Notes: generated by a model not told the origin, from the sequence alone. A stretch of DNA of 64,000 nt from CAYHVH01 sp964360335 (GCA_964360335.1 CAYHVH010000001.1:70859-134858); one strand, 5' to 3'. Numbered from the stretch's first letter, positions 7,560-18,716 are shown. Program-made: numbers and translations.

Positions 7560-10500
7560 ATGTCATCTAAAAAAAGCCAAACCGCCAATTTACCCATCAG
7601 GAAGAGCGTTACTGCCAAGCGCAACCGCTTTACGGCTACGACGGAAGTGGTGGAACTGCCGAATTTGATCGAGATTCAAACCCAGTCCTACCGCTGGTTT
7701 TTTGAAAAAGGTTTGAAAGAGCTTTTTGAAGAGGTCAGCCCGGTCAAAGATTTTACGGGCAAAAATTTAGAGCTGCATTTCGGACAATACTTTTTGGACA
7801 AACCGAAATTTACCGAACTTGTGGCCAAGGAGCGCAATACGACCTACGAGGCGCCGCTTTACGTTCAAGTGAAACTCTTGAACAAGGCCAAGAACAAAAC
7901 CAAAACCCAGGATGTTTACCTGGGCGATTTTCCGTTAATGACCAACCGCGGCACGTTTGTGATTAACGGGGTGGAACGGGTAGTGGTCTCGCAGCTCATT
8001 AAATCGCCGGGAGTATTTTTCAGCGCGGTTTATGGCCGCGGCCGCAACTACTATGGCGCCAAGGTCATCCCCAATCGGGGAGCGTGGTTGGAACTTGACA
8101 CTGATCTCAACGGCGTGATTGGCGTGAAAATTGACCGCAAGCGCCGAATTCCGATTACCGCGCTGCTGCGGGTTTTCGGCCTTTCGGCAGACGAAGACAT
8201 TCTGGCGGCGTTTGCGGATGTTGATACCAACCCCGATCTTAAATACCTGCAAAATACTTTGGAGAAAGATCTCTCCAAAAACGCCGATGAAGGGTTCAAA
8301 GAGGTTTATAAAAGAATCCGGCCGGGGGATCTGGCCACCGTAGACAACGCGCGGTCCCTGATCGAAGCCATGTTTTTTAACTTTGACCGTTATGACCTCT
8401 CTTTGGTCGGCCGCTACAAGTTCAACCAGCGGCTCGGAGTCAAAGGACGCTCAGACCGGATTTTGACCCGCGAAGATTTGGTGGCAGTGGTCCGGGAGAT
8501 TGTCCGCTTGAACAACTCCCAGGAGCCGCCGGATGACATCGATCATTTAGCGAATCGCCGAGTGCGGGCGGTGGGGGAGCTCATTCAGACAAAGTTTCGG
8601 GTGGGTTTGGCACGGATGAGCCGAATCGGCAAAGACCGAATGAGTCTGGCGGATTTGGAAACGGTCATGCCGGCCCAGCTCATCCACGTCCGGCCGATTG
8701 TGGCGGTGATGCAGGAGTTCTTTTCTTCTTCCCAGCTTTCGCAATTTATGGATCAGACTAATCCTTTGGCCGAGCTTGAGCACAAACGGCGGCTGTCCGC
8801 GATGGGCCCCGGCGGGCTGTCGCGGGAACGGGCCGGTTTTGAGGTGCGCGATGTCCACCGGTCGCATTACGGACGGCTCTGCCCGATTACCACGCCGGAA
8901 GGCCCGAACATTGGGCTAGTGGCCCATTTGGCATCCTATGCACGGATTAACGAATTTGGCTTTCTTGAAACTCCTTACCGGAAGGTGATCAAAGAAGGAG
9001 AGAGGCGGCGGGTAACCAATGACATTGTTTATTTAGATGCTTACGAAGAGGGACAGTATATCATTGCCCAGGCCAACACCAGAACAGACGAACAGGGTTA
9101 TTTTTTGGAAGAGCGAGTTTCCGTGAGAGTCCACGGCGAGCCTTCTCTGGCCCCGACCTCCGAGATTGACTATATGGAAGTTTCTCCCAAACAGATTGTC
9201 TCGATTACTACTTCCTTGATTCCTTTTTTGGAACACGATGACGCCAACCGGGCGCTAATGGGCAGTAACATGCAGCGGCAAGCCGTCCCCTGTATCCGGC
9301 CCCAAGCCCCGCTGGTGGGGACGGGGGTGGAAGAAAAAGCCGCTTTTGATTCGGGCCAGATTATAGTTTGCGACGCATCGGGAACGGTGACTTCAGTAAC
9401 CGGCGAGAAAATTGTGGTGACCGGCGAGGACGGGACCAAACGGGAATATCTTTTAAAGAAGTTTTTGCGTTCAAATACCAGTACTAGTATCAATCAAAAA
9501 CCGATTGTCCGGCGGGGCGAGAAGGTCGTCCGGGGCCAGGCTTTGGCGGATGGGCCGGCGACCGCTTCGGGTGAACTGGCTTTGGGACAAAACCTTCTGG
9601 TGGCGTTTATGTCTTGGGGCGGCTATAACTACGAAGATGCGGTGATTATTTCCTCGCGCGTCGTCCAGGACGATCGGTTTAGCTCGATTCATATCGAGGA
9701 TTTCAAGGTTGACGTCCGGGATACTAAATTGGGCCCGGAGATTGTGACCCGGGATATCCCGAATGTCGGAGAGGAAAAATTGAAAGATTTGGATGAAAAC
9801 GGGGTTGTCCGCATCGGTGCCCAAGTCAAGGCCGGCGATATTTTGGTCGGCAAGATTACTCCCAAAGGGGAAACAGATCTCACGGCCGAGGAAAAACTTT
9901 TACGTGTGATCTTCGGCGAAAAAGCCCGCGACGTCAAGGACACCTCTTTGACTTTACCCCATGGGGAATACGGCAAAGTCGTCAACATCCGGGAATTTTC
10001 CCGGGAGCGAGGGGACAAATTGCCCTCCGGCGTAATTCGCTCCATCCAAGTTTCGGTGGCCGTAGTGCGGAGAATTTCCATGGGCGACAAGATGGCGGGG
10101 CGGCACGGGAACAAGGGTGTGATTTCCACCATCGTGCCGGCAGAGGATATGCCGTTTATGGCTGACGGAATGTCCGTGGACATCATTCTCAATCCGCTGG
10201 GGGTGGCCTCGCGCATGAATCTGGGACAAATTTTAGAAACCCACCTGGGGTTAGCCGCCCATAAACTGGGATATCAAGTCGTCAGCCCCGCGCTCGACGG
10301 AGTGCCGGAGGCAGTCATCAAGCAGGAGCTTATAAGGGCGGGCTACACGCCAGACGGCAAAGTGATTTTGTATGATGGGAAAACGGGAATGCCCTTCGCC
10401 GAGAAAGTTACGGTGGGTTATATCTACATGATGAAATTGCACCACCTTGTGGACGATAAAATGCACGCCCGTTCGACCGGCCCATATTCGCTCATTACCC

Positions 10501-10859
10501 AGCAACCGCTGGGCGGGAAAGCGCAGTTTGGGGGTCAGCGATTTGGCGAGATGGAAGTCTGGGCCTTGGAGGGTTACGGGGCGGCGCATACCTTGCAGGA
10601 AATGTTGACAATCAAATCGGATGACGTGGTCGGCCGATCCAGGACTTACGAGTCTATTGTTAAAGGGGAACCAATTAAAACCCCGAACATTCCTGAATCT
10701 TTCCGGGTTTTGGTTAAAGAGCTGCAGTCTCTGTGTCTGGATGTCAATCTGGTGGGCGAAGAACAAAAGCCGGACACGGAAGGGGAAGTGCAAGAGCTGG
10801 TTGCTCCGGTTTCCGAGGAGCGAGAGAAAAAGCGGGAAAAAACCCCAGCCGAAGCCTAG
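7560..10859 (+). CDS. rpoB: DNA-directed RNA polymerase subunit beta
   Basis: A complete 1099-aa beta subunit. Visible landmarks are the rifampicin pocket ([20 protein letters not shown] then [10 protein letters not shown]), [41 protein letters not shown], the DII/beta' contact [19 protein letters not shown] and the C-terminal [12 protein letters not shown] clamp end. It forms the catalytic core with RpoC. SD AAAGGAGG lies 7 nt before ATG. It is short compared with proteobacterial RpoB (about 1340 aa), without large lineage inserts. rpoC follows 13 nt downstream. Confidence 0.99.
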   Translation: MSSKKSQTANLPIRKSVTAKRNRFTATTEVVELPNLIEIQTQSYRWFFEKGLKELFEEVSPVKDFTGKNLELHFGQYFLDKPKFTELVAKERNTTYEAPLYVQVKLLNKAKNKTKTQDVYLGDFPLMTNRGTFVINGVERVVVSQLIKSPGVFFSAVYGRGRNYYGAKVIPNRGAWLELDTDLNGVIGVKIDRKRRIPITALLRVFGLSADEDILAAFADVDTNPDLKYLQNTLEKDLSKNADEGFKEVYKRIRPGDLATVDNARSLIEAMFFNFDRYDLSLVGRYKFNQRLGVKGRSDRILTREDLVAVVREIVRLNNSQEPPDDIDHLANRRVRAVGELIQTKFRVGLARMSRIGKDRMSLADLETVMPAQLIHVRPIVAVMQEFFSSSQLSQFMDQTNPLAELEHKRRLSAMGPGGLSRERAGFEVRDVHRSHYGRLCPITTPEGPNIGLVAHLASYARINEFGFLETPYRKVIKEGERRRVTNDIVYLDAYEEGQYIIAQANTRTDEQGYFLEERVSVRVHGEPSLAPTSEIDYMEVSPKQIVSITTSLIPFLEHDDANRALMGSNMQRQAVPCIRPQAPLVGTGVEEKAAFDSGQIIVCDASGTVTSVTGEKIVVTGEDGTKREYLLKKFLRSNTSTSINQKPIVRRGEKVVRGQALADGPATASGELALGQNLLVAFMSWGGYNYEDAVIISSRVVQDDRFSSIHIEDFKVDVRDTKLGPEIVTRDIPNVGEEKLKDLDENGVVRIGAQVKAGDILVGKITPKGETDLTAEEKLLRVIFGEKARDVKDTSLTLPHGEYGKVVNIREFSRERGDKLPSGVIRSIQVSVAVVRRISMGDKMAGRHGNKGVISTIVPAEDMPFMADGMSVDIILNPLGVASRMNLGQILETHLGLAAHKLGYQVVSPALDGVPEAVIKQELIRAGYTPDGKVILYDGKTGMPFAEKVTVGYIYMMKLHHLVDDKMHARSTGPYSLITQQPLGGKAQFGGQRFGEMEVWALEGYGAAHTLQEMLTIKSDDVVGRSRTYESIVKGEPIKTPNIPESFRVLVKELQSLCLDVNLVGEEQKPDTEGEVQELVAPVSEEREKKREKTPAEA

Positions 10860-10872
10860 GATCAACCAAAAG

Positions 10873-13800
10873 ATGTTTCAAAAAACTTCGGAATTCAAAG
10901 CCGTCCAAGTGAAACTCGCTTCCCCCGAGCAGATTTTGAATTGGTCTTATGGTGAGGTAACCAAGCCGGAAACGATTAATTATCGAACCCAGCGTCCGGA
11001 AAAGGACGGCTTGTTTGATGAGAAAATTTTCGGGCCGGTCAAGGACTGGGAGTGTTATTGCGGGAAATATAAACGGATTCGTTACAAAGGTATCATTTGC
11101 GACAAATGCGGCGTGGAAGTAACCCGCGCCCAGGTGCGGCGGGAACGGATGGGGCACATCAAACTGGCCGTACCGGTGGCCCATATTTGGTTTTTGCGCG
11201 GTGTGCCTTCGCGCCTGGGCTTGATTTTGAACCTCTCCGTCCAAGATTTGGAAAAAGTTATTTATTTCGCCTCTTATATTATCACCGAGGTCAAGGAAGA
11301 CGCGCGGGCGGAAACATTGAACCAGATTGAAAAAGAATTCAAACTCAAGAAAAAGGAAATCGAGGGGCGTTACGAGAAGCTTTTCTCGAAGGCCAAGGGG
11401 GCAAAGCCTCCGACTGGGGCCGACCAGGAAGTTTGGGGCGCCCAGGTCGAAACCGAAATTGTGAAGCTTCGGGAAAACCAGCAGCACGAAGTTGTGGCCT
11501 TGGAGAAAATTCGCGATTTGGCCCGCTCGGAACTTAAAAGTCTCAAAAAGCTGCAGGTGATTTCTGAACTAGAATACCGGGATTTGTCTCTGAAATACGG
11601 ACCGGTTTTCAAAGCCAGCATTGGCGCCGAGGCGATTTGGCAGACTGTCAAAGACCTCGATTTGGAAAAACTGGTTCAGGAATTGGAGCAGGAATTGGGC
11701 AGAGCAGAGGGGGCAATAAGGCGGAAGATTATCAAACGTTTGAAGCTTGGGAAATCCTTATTGAAGGGTGGCATGCGGCCGGAATGGACGCTGATCACCG
11801 TTTTGCCGGTGATTCCTCCTGATCTAAGACCCATGGTCCAGTTGGATGGCGGCCGGTTTGCCGCTTCAGATTTAAATGATCTCTACCGCCGGGTCATCAA
11901 TCGGAACAATCGTCTGAAACGGCTTTTAGAGATCAACGCTCCCGAAGTTATTACCCGCAATGAAAAACGAATGTTGCAGGAAGCGGTGGATGCGCTAATT
12001 GACAATTCCATCCGGCACGGCAAGGAGGTTACTGCCTCCACCGGCCAGCGCCGAAAACTCCGCTCGCTGGCGGACATGCTCAAAGGCAAGCAGGGACGGT
12101 TCCGCCAGAATTTGCTTGGGAAAAGGGTGGATTATTCCGGGCGCTCGGTAATCGTGGTCGGGCCGGAGTTGAAACTCCATCAGTGCGGCTTGCCGAAACG
12201 CATGGCTTTGGAATTATTCAAACCGTTCGTGATTTCCAAACTGATTGCCCGCGAGTATGCCCACAATGTCCGGTCCGCCAACCGACTGATTGAGCAGCAG
12301 CGTTCGGAAGTCTATGATATTTTGGAGGAGGTCACCAAAGACCATTATGTCCTTTTAAATCGCGCCCCGACCTTGCACCGCCTCGGCTTTCAAGCATTTC
12401 AGCCGGTGTTGATTGAGGGCAAAGCCATCCAGATTCATCCCATGGTCTGCCAGGCTTTCAATGCCGATTTTGACGGAGACCAGATGGCGGTTCACGTGCC
12501 TTTAACCTCCCAAGCCCAGCAGGAAGCTAGGGAGCTCATGGTTTCTTCTCATAACTTACTGAAGCCGGCTTCGGGGGAGCCGATTATGACTCCCGATAAG
12601 GACGTGGTACTCGGTTGCTATTACATTACCTATTTTCGGATCGGGGCCTTGGGAGAAAACAAGATTTTTAGCGACGAACAGGAAGCCATTCTGGCTTATC
12701 AGTCCGGGGCCGTGTCGATTAATGCCAAGATCAAGGCCCGGATTCAGGGGAAGCTTTTAGAAACCTGTGTCGGGCGGATTTTGTTCAACCAGCTTCTTCC
12801 TCAAGAGCTCCAGTTTGTTAACGAGGTCACGGACAAGAAGCGGTTACGCCAGGTGGTGCGGGAGTGCTACCGCAATTTTGGTACGGAGCGCACAGCGGTT
12901 TTGATTGATGAGATTAAAAAGATTGGTTTTTCCCACCTTACCCAGTCAGGGTTGTCGTGGGGGATGGATGATTTGCGGGTGCCGGTGATCAAACAGAAAT
13001 TACTCCAAAGCGCCGACGAGGCCGTACAGCGGACCTACGAGCAGTATCAGGAGGGGCTACTGACCAACGCGGAACGCTATAACCGGGTGGTCGAGATTTG
13101 GGCCGAAGTTCGAGACAAGATCACCGACGAAGTTACGAAGTCCCTCGACCAATACGGACCAGTTTATTCGATGGTCGTTTCCGGCGCGCGCGGTTCCCTG
13201 TCGCAGGTTTCGCAGATGACCGGGATGAAAGGTTTGGTCGTCAATCCGGCCGGCGACGTCATTGAGCTGCCGGTCCGGGACAGCTTCAAAGAGGGTTTGA
13301 GCATTTTGGAATACTTTATTTCTACACACGGTTCGCGCAAAGGGATGAGCGATACGGCCTTGCGGACTGCAGACGCCGGTTATCTCACTCGCCGGTTGGT
13401 GGATGTGGCGCAGGACGTGGTGGTCAACGAAGAAGATTGCGGCACGAAGTCCAGCATTGTAATTAATCGCCAAGCGACGGCACAGATGGGAAAGACCGTG
13501 ACCGAGCGGCTTTTCGGGCGAGTGTTGGCTCGGGATGTAGTTCACCCCCAGAGCCGCAAGACCTTGGCGAAACGCGGCCAGATTATCGATGATGTTTTGT
13601 CCCGGGATTTGGACAAGAGCGGGGCGGAAGAAATCTTGGTTCGTTCCGTACTGCATTGCACCCTGAAGCGGGGGGTTTGCATCAACTGTTATGGTTTTGA
13701 TCTGGGTTACAACCGACCCGTGGAGCTGGGTGCGGCAGTAGGGATTATTGCGGCTCAGGCCATTGGGGAGCCGGGAACGCAATTGACTATGAGAACCTTC

Positions 13801-14772
13801 CATACCGGAGGAGTCGCTGGGTTGGACATCACTCAGGGTTTACCGCGGGTTGAGGAGCTATTCGAGGCGCGGGAACCCAAAGGGCAGGCGGTCGTTTCGG
13901 AAATCGACGGGCTCGTCTACACGTCGCGGCCGAATTCCAAGGAGCTCGTCATTCGGATCGAGGCCGAGGATTTGCAAAAAGACGAATATCTCTTGCCGCC
14001 GGGGAAACTGCCCCAGATTACCGATGGCGAGAAAGTCAAAAAGGGAGAGCCGATTTTGCTCGACCAAGAGGGCCAGACTTTAAAGGCCAAAAATTCCGGA
14101 GTTGCAAAGCTGGAAACCGGCCCAGACGGCCAAAAAAAGCTGGTGGTGATCCGGGAGTCGGAAAATTTCCGCGAATACGTGGTGTCCTCAGCCGTTACGC
14201 TACTTCTGAAGGATGGGGATTTGGTTGCCAAGGGGCAGCAGCTAACCGAGGGTAATCTCAATTTGCATCAGATTATGCAGTTGCGCGGGATTGAAGCCTG
14301 TCAGAATTATGTTATCCGCGAAGTGCAGAATATTTATTCGTCGCAAGGACAGAATATTGCCGATAAACACATCGAGATTATCGTTCGCCAGATATTTTCG
14401 AAGCTGCGGATTGTTGACCCCGGCGATTCCGAGTATTTGGTCGGCGATATTGATGACCGGCTGCGCTTGGATGAGATGAATAAAGAAATCGGCAAGCGGG
14501 GCGGCCGGAAAGCCCAGACCGAACAGTTGCTTTTGGGAATTACCAAAGCTTCACTGAATACCGAGTCTTTCCTGGCGGCCGCTTCTTTTCAGGAAACAAC
14601 CCGGGTCCTGATTGAAGCCGCGGTCACCGCAAAAACCGATTATCTGCGGGGCTTAAAGGAAAACGTAATTATTGGGAAACTGATTCCCGCCGGTACCGGT
14701 TTTAGCAAAGAGCGCTTGGTCAACCTGACGGAGCAGGTTACCCCCGCGAGTGAGCTGATGGCCGAAGAATAA
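10873..14772 (+). CDS. rpoC: DNA-directed RNA polymerase subunit beta'
   Basis: A 1299-aa beta' subunit. ATG 10873 is chosen because MFQKTSEFKAVQVKLASPEQI is the normal family N-terminus; the open frame extends upstream only as a shadow over rpoB. It has the N-terminal zinc site (CYCGKYKRIRYKGIICDKCG), the clamp and rudder region, the catalytic Mg loop NADFDGDQMAVHVPL (about residues 530-544), the bridge/trigger region (PRVEELFEAREPKG, GEPGTQLTMRTFHTGG) and the second zinc site with CTLKRGVCINCYG. It is co-transcribed with rpoB. The 77-bp gap to the convergent valS shows no obvious terminator. Confidence 0.99.
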   Translation: MFQKTSEFKAVQVKLASPEQILNWSYGEVTKPETINYRTQRPEKDGLFDEKIFGPVKDWECYCGKYKRIRYKGIICDKCGVEVTRAQVRRERMGHIKLAVPVAHIWFLRGVPSRLGLILNLSVQDLEKVIYFASYIITEVKEDARAETLNQIEKEFKLKKKEIEGRYEKLFSKAKGAKPPTGADQEVWGAQVETEIVKLRENQQHEVVALEKIRDLARSELKSLKKLQVISELEYRDLSLKYGPVFKASIGAEAIWQTVKDLDLEKLVQELEQELGRAEGAIRRKIIKRLKLGKSLLKGGMRPEWTLITVLPVIPPDLRPMVQLDGGRFAASDLNDLYRRVINRNNRLKRLLEINAPEVITRNEKRMLQEAVDALIDNSIRHGKEVTASTGQRRKLRSLADMLKGKQGRFRQNLLGKRVDYSGRSVIVVGPELKLHQCGLPKRMALELFKPFVISKLIAREYAHNVRSANRLIEQQRSEVYDILEEVTKDHYVLLNRAPTLHRLGFQAFQPVLIEGKAIQIHPMVCQAFNADFDGDQMAVHVPLTSQAQQEARELMVSSHNLLKPASGEPIMTPDKDVVLGCYYITYFRIGALGENKIFSDEQEAILAYQSGAVSINAKIKARIQGKLLETCVGRILFNQLLPQELQFVNEVTDKKRLRQVVRECYRNFGTERTAVLIDEIKKIGFSHLTQSGLSWGMDDLRVPVIKQKLLQSADEAVQRTYEQYQEGLLTNAERYNRVVEIWAEVRDKITDEVTKSLDQYGPVYSMVVSGARGSLSQVSQMTGMKGLVVNPAGDVIELPVRDSFKEGLSILEYFISTHGSRKGMSDTALRTADAGYLTRRLVDVAQDVVVNEEDCGTKSSIVINRQATAQMGKTVTERLFGRVLARDVVHPQSRKTLAKRGQIIDDVLSRDLDKSGAEEILVRSVLHCTLKRGVCINCYGFDLGYNRPVELGAAVGIIAAQAIGEPGTQLTMRTFHTGGVAGLDITQGLPRVEELFEAREPKGQAVVSEIDGLVYTSRPNSKELVIRIEAEDLQKDEYLLPPGKLPQITDGEKVKKGEPILLDQEGQTLKAKNSGVAKLETGPDGQKKLVVIRESENFREYVVSSAVTLLLKDGDLVAKGQQLTEGNLNLHQIMQLRGIEACQNYVIREVQNIYSSQGQNIADKHIEIIVRQIFSKLRIVDPGDSEYLVGDIDDRLRLDEMNKEIGKRGGRKAQTEQLLLGITKASLNTESFLAAASFQETTRVLIEAAVTAKTDYLRGLKENVIIGKLIPAGTGFSKERLVNLTEQVTPASELMAEE

Positions 14773-14849
14773 ATTCGGTCAGCGCCAGCCCTAATTGACT
14801 TTCCTCTAAAAGCCTCTGCCAGTCCGCTTTTTCTAAAATCCGGTTCCAT

Positions 14850-17564
14850 TTATCTTAGTTGCTGAAGTTTGGCCTCGAGTTTTTCCTGGCGGTCTTTTAG
14901 AACTTCAAAGTCGGCCCTAATTTTCGCCACGACTTCGGCGGGGGCTTTCTCGAGGAAGTCTTTTTTCTTAAGTTGCGCGTTCAACTTTTCCGCCACGACA
15001 GCCGTTTCCTCGAGCTCCTTTTCGGTTAAATGCTCTTCTTTTTGAGGATCAAAGTCAGGGATAATGAGGTAAACGCGGGTGTTCTCCCAGAGAAAGTAAG
15101 GCATTTTTTTATCTCCGGGTATTGCCTCAAAGTTTACCTTAACTCTGGCGAGTTTTTCGATGTTCGGTACTTGCTCCGCAAGCCACAGCTCGGGTTTCGG
15201 GTCGGCAACGTAACAGGCAAAAATTTCGGCCGGCTCCTGGCGGTATTCGCTGCGTAAATTGCGCAGCCCCGTAATTAGTGCCTGTAACATTGAGAATTTT
15301 GCGATTGCCTGCCCGCCCAAATTTCTTTTGGAAGTTGGGGCGGGTGAAGGATATTCCTGAATCATTAGCAATTCTTTGGAGAACTGCGACCAGAGGTGTT
15401 CGGTCACAAACGGGATGAAAGGGTGCCAGAGTTTGAGTAACTGTGGGAGGATGTAGAGCAAAACCTCCTGTTTGTTTTTTTCAATTTTACTGATTTCCAA
15501 ATACCAGTCCGCAAATTTATTCCAGGTAAAGTCTAGCAGGAGTTCGCCGGCCTGGCCATATTGGTAGCTGTTGAAATTTTTCTGAACCTTGGCTATCAAA
15601 TTCTGCAGTTCGGCGAGGATCCACTGGTCAGAGAGGGTTTGGGATTTTAACATTTCCTTCTCCCCGGCTTTAAGAGGCGGCTTCCGGACATCAGTTGCGT
15701 AAGACAAAATGAAGCGGGAGATGTTCCAAAGCTTATTGACGAAGTTTCGATAGTTCTGGATTTTTTCCTCGGAGATTTTGGTATCGTTTCCCGGAGTGGT
15801 ACCGAGAATCAGAGAAAGCCGTAGCGCATCAGTGCCGTAGTTTTCAATTATTTCCAGGGGATTTACGGCATTCCCTCTGGACTTGCTCATCTTTTTTCCC
15901 TCGAAGTCCCGCACTAAGCCGTGGAGGTATACGTGCCGGAAAGGGACATCTTCCAGGACGAAGCCGGTCATGATAATCATCCGCGCGACCCAAAAAAACA
16001 AAATATCATAGCCGGTTTCGAGGATGCTGGTCGGGTGGAAGATTTTCAGGTCCTCGGTCTCCTTCGGCCAGCCGAGCGTGGAAAAAGTCCAGAGACTACT
16101 GGAGAACCACGTATCCAGGGTATCGGGGTCTTGGCTAAGTTTGGTAGAGCGGCATTGCGGGCAAAGGGTGGGCGTTTCAACCTCGACGATTGTTTGTTGG
16201 CATTCTTCGCAATACCATACCGGAATGCGGTGGCCGAACCAGATTTGTCGGCTGATATTCCAGTCCCGCAGATTTTCCATCCAATTCAAGTAGACTTTGA
16301 CAAATCGCTCGGGGATGATCTTAATCGCCCCGCTGTTGACGGCGGCCGTGGCAATTTCTTTGAGGGAGGCCTGTTCATTTATTTGTAGCAGCTTACGAAA
16401 ATTTTGATTTTTGATATTTAATTTTTGATTTACATTTATGAACCACTGTTTGGAAATAAGGGGTTCCACTATTGTGGCGCAGCGGTAACAAAAACCGACA
16501 TTGTGGGTGATATCCTCGGTTTTCTGCAGGAAGCCGCCGTCAGTCAAGGCCTTGGTGATTTTTTCCCGGGCTTGGCTTACGGTCAGATTTGCATAATCTT
16601 CAAAGCCGTGGTCAAACGCCTCCCGCTCATTGATTTTTCCCTCGGAAGTAAAAAGGTTGATGATTTCTAATTGGTGGTGCTTACCGATTTCAAAGTCATT
16701 GGGATCATGGCCCGGTGTGACTTTTAGAACCCCCGTGCCGAATTCCCGGTCAACTGCAGGGTCGGCAATTACCGGCAATTCTCGGTTGAGGACCGGCAGC
16801 ATGACGGTCTGCCCCACATATTTTTGGTAACGTGAATCTTTGGGATTGACGGCCAGGGCCGTATCGCCGAGCAGGGTTTCGGGACGGGTGGTGGCAACCG
16901 TCAAAGTCCCCCCTCCTTTGTTCAGAGGGTAGCGGACATAGTAAAGCTTGCCAGCCACCGGTTTATATTCGACTTCGTCGTCTGCCAGAGTTGTGCCGCA
17001 GCGGGGACACCAGTTGACGATCCGGTCGCCGCGGTAAATGAGTCCGGCATCGTACATTTTTTTGAATACGGTCCGAACGGCCAGAGAAAGTTCAGGCGAA
17101 AGAGTGTATTTTTCCCGGCTCCAGTCGCAGGAGGAACCGATTTTGCGGATTTGCACTTGGATGCGGCCCTGCGTCGTTTTGATAAACTCCTGAATGCGCC
17201 GCAAAAGTTCTTCCCGGCCAATGTCGTGGCGGGTTTTCTTTTCTTTCTCCCAAAGTTGGCGCTCCACCACGTTTTGCGTGGCAATGGCCGCATGATCCGT
17301 ACCCGGCAGCCACAGCGTCTTTTTTCCCGTCATTCGCGCATGGCGAATCATCAGATCCTCAATCGTCAAAAACATCGCCGAACCCAGATGCAATTCAGCG
17401 GTTACATTCGCTGGCGGCATGGCAATGGAGAAAGGCTCAGCCTTCCAGTAGCGGTCGGCCGCTTTTTCCAGATTATCGGGATTAAAAAAACCCGAGGCTT
17501 CCCACCTCTTATAAATTTCATCTTCCACCCCTTTGGGATTGTAAGTTTTGGGTAACTCCTTCAT
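14850..17564 (-). CDS. valS: Valyl-tRNA synthetase
   Basis: The 904-aa class I synthetase charges tRNA-Val. Motifs: HLGS as the HIGH variant (residues 59-62), WLPGTDHAAIATQ, a CP1 editing domain (TVATTRPETLLGDTALAVNP), KMSKS (about residue 557), the anticodon-binding domain, and a C-terminal coiled coil (about the last 60 residues, Lys/Glu/Gln-rich). The CysCys pair NWCPRCGTT/YCEECQQ/CPQCRS suggests an added zinc site. The -10-like box TAAAAT (17571-17576) ends only 6 nt before ATG, so the mRNA may be leaderless. A short simple-repeat peptide, KLNIKNQNFRK, is coded near 16398-16433. Confidence 0.97.
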   Translation of the reverse strand: MKELPKTYNPKGVEDEIYKRWEASGFFNPDNLEKAADRYWKAEPFSIAMPPANVTAELHLGSAMFLTIEDLMIRHARMTGKKTLWLPGTDHAAIATQNVVERQLWEKEKKTRHDIGREELLRRIQEFIKTTQGRIQVQIRKIGSSCDWSREKYTLSPELSLAVRTVFKKMYDAGLIYRGDRIVNWCPRCGTTLADDEVEYKPVAGKLYYVRYPLNKGGGTLTVATTRPETLLGDTALAVNPKDSRYQKYVGQTVMLPVLNRELPVIADPAVDREFGTGVLKVTPGHDPNDFEIGKHHQLEIINLFTSEGKINEREAFDHGFEDYANLTVSQAREKITKALTDGGFLQKTEDITHNVGFCYRCATIVEPLISKQWFINVNQKLNIKNQNFRKLLQINEQASLKEIATAAVNSGAIKIIPERFVKVYLNWMENLRDWNISRQIWFGHRIPVWYCEECQQTIVEVETPTLCPQCRSTKLSQDPDTLDTWFSSSLWTFSTLGWPKETEDLKIFHPTSILETGYDILFFWVARMIIMTGFVLEDVPFRHVYLHGLVRDFEGKKMSKSRGNAVNPLEIIENYGTDALRLSLILGTTPGNDTKISEEKIQNYRNFVNKLWNISRFILSYATDVRKPPLKAGEKEMLKSQTLSDQWILAELQNLIAKVQKNFNSYQYGQAGELLLDFTWNKFADWYLEISKIEKNKQEVLLYILPQLLKLWHPFIPFVTEHLWSQFSKELLMIQEYPSPAPTSKRNLGGQAIAKFSMLQALITGLRNLRSEYRQEPAEIFACYVADPKPELWLAEQVPNIEKLARVKVNFEAIPGDKKMPYFLWENTRVYLIIPDFDPQKEEHLTEKELEETAVVAEKLNAQLKKKDFLEKAPAEVVAKIRADFEVLKDRQEKLEAKLQQLR

Positions 17565-17582
17565 CCTCTTATTTTAACACAA

Positions 17583-18710
17583 TTACCGCCAGCTTTTTAA
17601 GGACAGATTAGGATCGACTTTGACTTTAGCAAAGTTCGTCACCTGGCCGGAAAGATAGTGAAACCAGGCGGCTTGAGCAATCATCCCGGCGTTGTCGCCC
17701 GTTAGGGACGTATCAGGTATTAAGTATTTAGTATTGGGAATCTCTTTGTTAATTTGTTTTTTTAGAGTTTTCCTTAAGTTCAGATTTGCGGCAACGCCGC
17801 CGCCTAAAAGCACGGTTTTAACCCGGTATTCTTGGGCGGCGCGGAGGGTTTTTGCAGCCAAAACATCAACAATGGCGGCTTGAACGCTAGCAGCGATGTT
17901 TGCTTTGACTCCTTGGTCATTGCGAGCGAAGCGAAGCAATCCCGAAACAGCAAGGTTGCCGCGCGGTCTTCGACCGCTCGCAACGACGCGGTAATTTTGG
18001 TATAGATACAGAACAGCAGTCTTCAGGCCGGCAAACGAGAAATTAAAATTATTTTTATTCAACATCGGCCGCGGCAAATTATAAGCTTTTGGGTTTCCTT
18101 TTTTAGCAAGCTTGGCGATTTCGGGCCCTCCGGGGTATGGGAGCCCCAAAATTTTGGCAATCTTGTCAAAGGCTTCCCCGGCCGCGTCGTCAAGGGTCTC
18201 GCCTAAGATTTGGTAGTGGCCGAAATTTTTGACGAGAACGAGGAGAGTATGCCCCCCGGAAACAATCAGTCCGAGGGCAGGAAAGTAGCTTGCAGGCGGT
18301 AGCTTGCAGGCGGTAGCAAGAGCAGAGAATAAATGGCCTTCGAGGTGGTTTATCGGAATGATTGGTTTCCCGAAAGCAAACGCCAGAGTCTTCGCGGTAT
18401 CCACCCCGATCATCAAGGAAGTGACCAGCCCCGGCCCAGCGGTAACAGCCAGGCAGTCTATTTGCGAGAGTTTGAGTTTGGCCCTCAGAAGCGCCAGGTT
18501 GATTACCGGAATAATTTTGGGAATATGGGCACGGGCCGCGACTTCGGGGACAATGCCGCCAGTTTTTTGATGCACCAGGATTTGCGAATGGATGATGTTG
18601 CTCTCGAGGGCAAATTTTCTAGTTTGGGAATCTCCCCGGAGCACCGCCGCACTAGTTTCATCCGCCGAAGTTTCGATAGCGAGAATTTGCACGCGCTTGT
18701 CCTTTGCCAT
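17583..18710 (-). CDS. tsaD: tRNA N6-threonylcarbamoyladenosine synthase subunit TsaD
   Basis: TsaD transfers the threonylcarbamoyl group to A37 of ANN-decoding tRNAs, normally with TsaB and TsaE. Family landmarks: ILAIETSADETSAAVL, GGIVPEVAARAHIPKI, the metal-binding INHLEGHLFSA, IVSGGHTLLVLV, LDDAAGEAFDKIAKILGLPY, FSFAGLKTAV and LLGGGVAANLNLR. At 375 aa it is longer than usual because of repeat-coded stretches: RPRGNLAVSGLLRFARND (17914-17992), NTKYLIPDTS (about 17703-17733) and a short tandem duplication near 18286-18318. A TATAAT box (18717-18722) ends 6 nt before ATG. Confidence 0.95.
   Translation of the reverse strand: MAKDKRVQILAIETSADETSAAVLRGDSQTRKFALESNIIHSQILVHQKTGGIVPEVAARAHIPKIIPVINLALLRAKLKLSQIDCLAVTAGPGLVTSLMIGVDTAKTLAFAFGKPIIPINHLEGHLFSALATACKLPPASYFPALGLIVSGGHTLLVLVKNFGHYQILGETLDDAAGEAFDKIAKILGLPYPGGPEIAKLAKKGNPKAYNLPRPMLNKNNFNFSFAGLKTAVLYLYQNYRVVASGRRPRGNLAVSGLLRFARNDQGVKANIAASVQAAIVDVLAAKTLRAAQEYRVKTVLLGGGVAANLNLRKTLKKQINKEIPNTKYLIPDTSLTGDNAGMIAQAAWFHYLSGQVTNFAKVKVDPNLSLKSWR
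17914..17992. repeat. CATTGCGAGCGAAGCGAAGC-type repeat inside tsaD
   Basis: CATTGCGAGCGAAGCGAAGC followed by aatcccg and a GC-rich inverted part GCGCGGTC-ttc-GACCGC. It is translated in frame on the minus strand as RGNLAVSGLLRFARNDQG, a peptide without counterpart in ordinary TsaD. Confidence 0.8.
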
Positions 18711-18716
18711 GGTTAA

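Noticed and set aside
10621..10872. Longer N-terminus for rpoC in the open frame upstream
   Set aside because: It overlaps the end of rpoB and does not look like the beta' family; MFQKTSEF at 10873 is the normal start.
17151..17555. 134-aa plus-strand ORF opposite valS
   Set aside because: Antisense shadow of a conserved synthetase domain.
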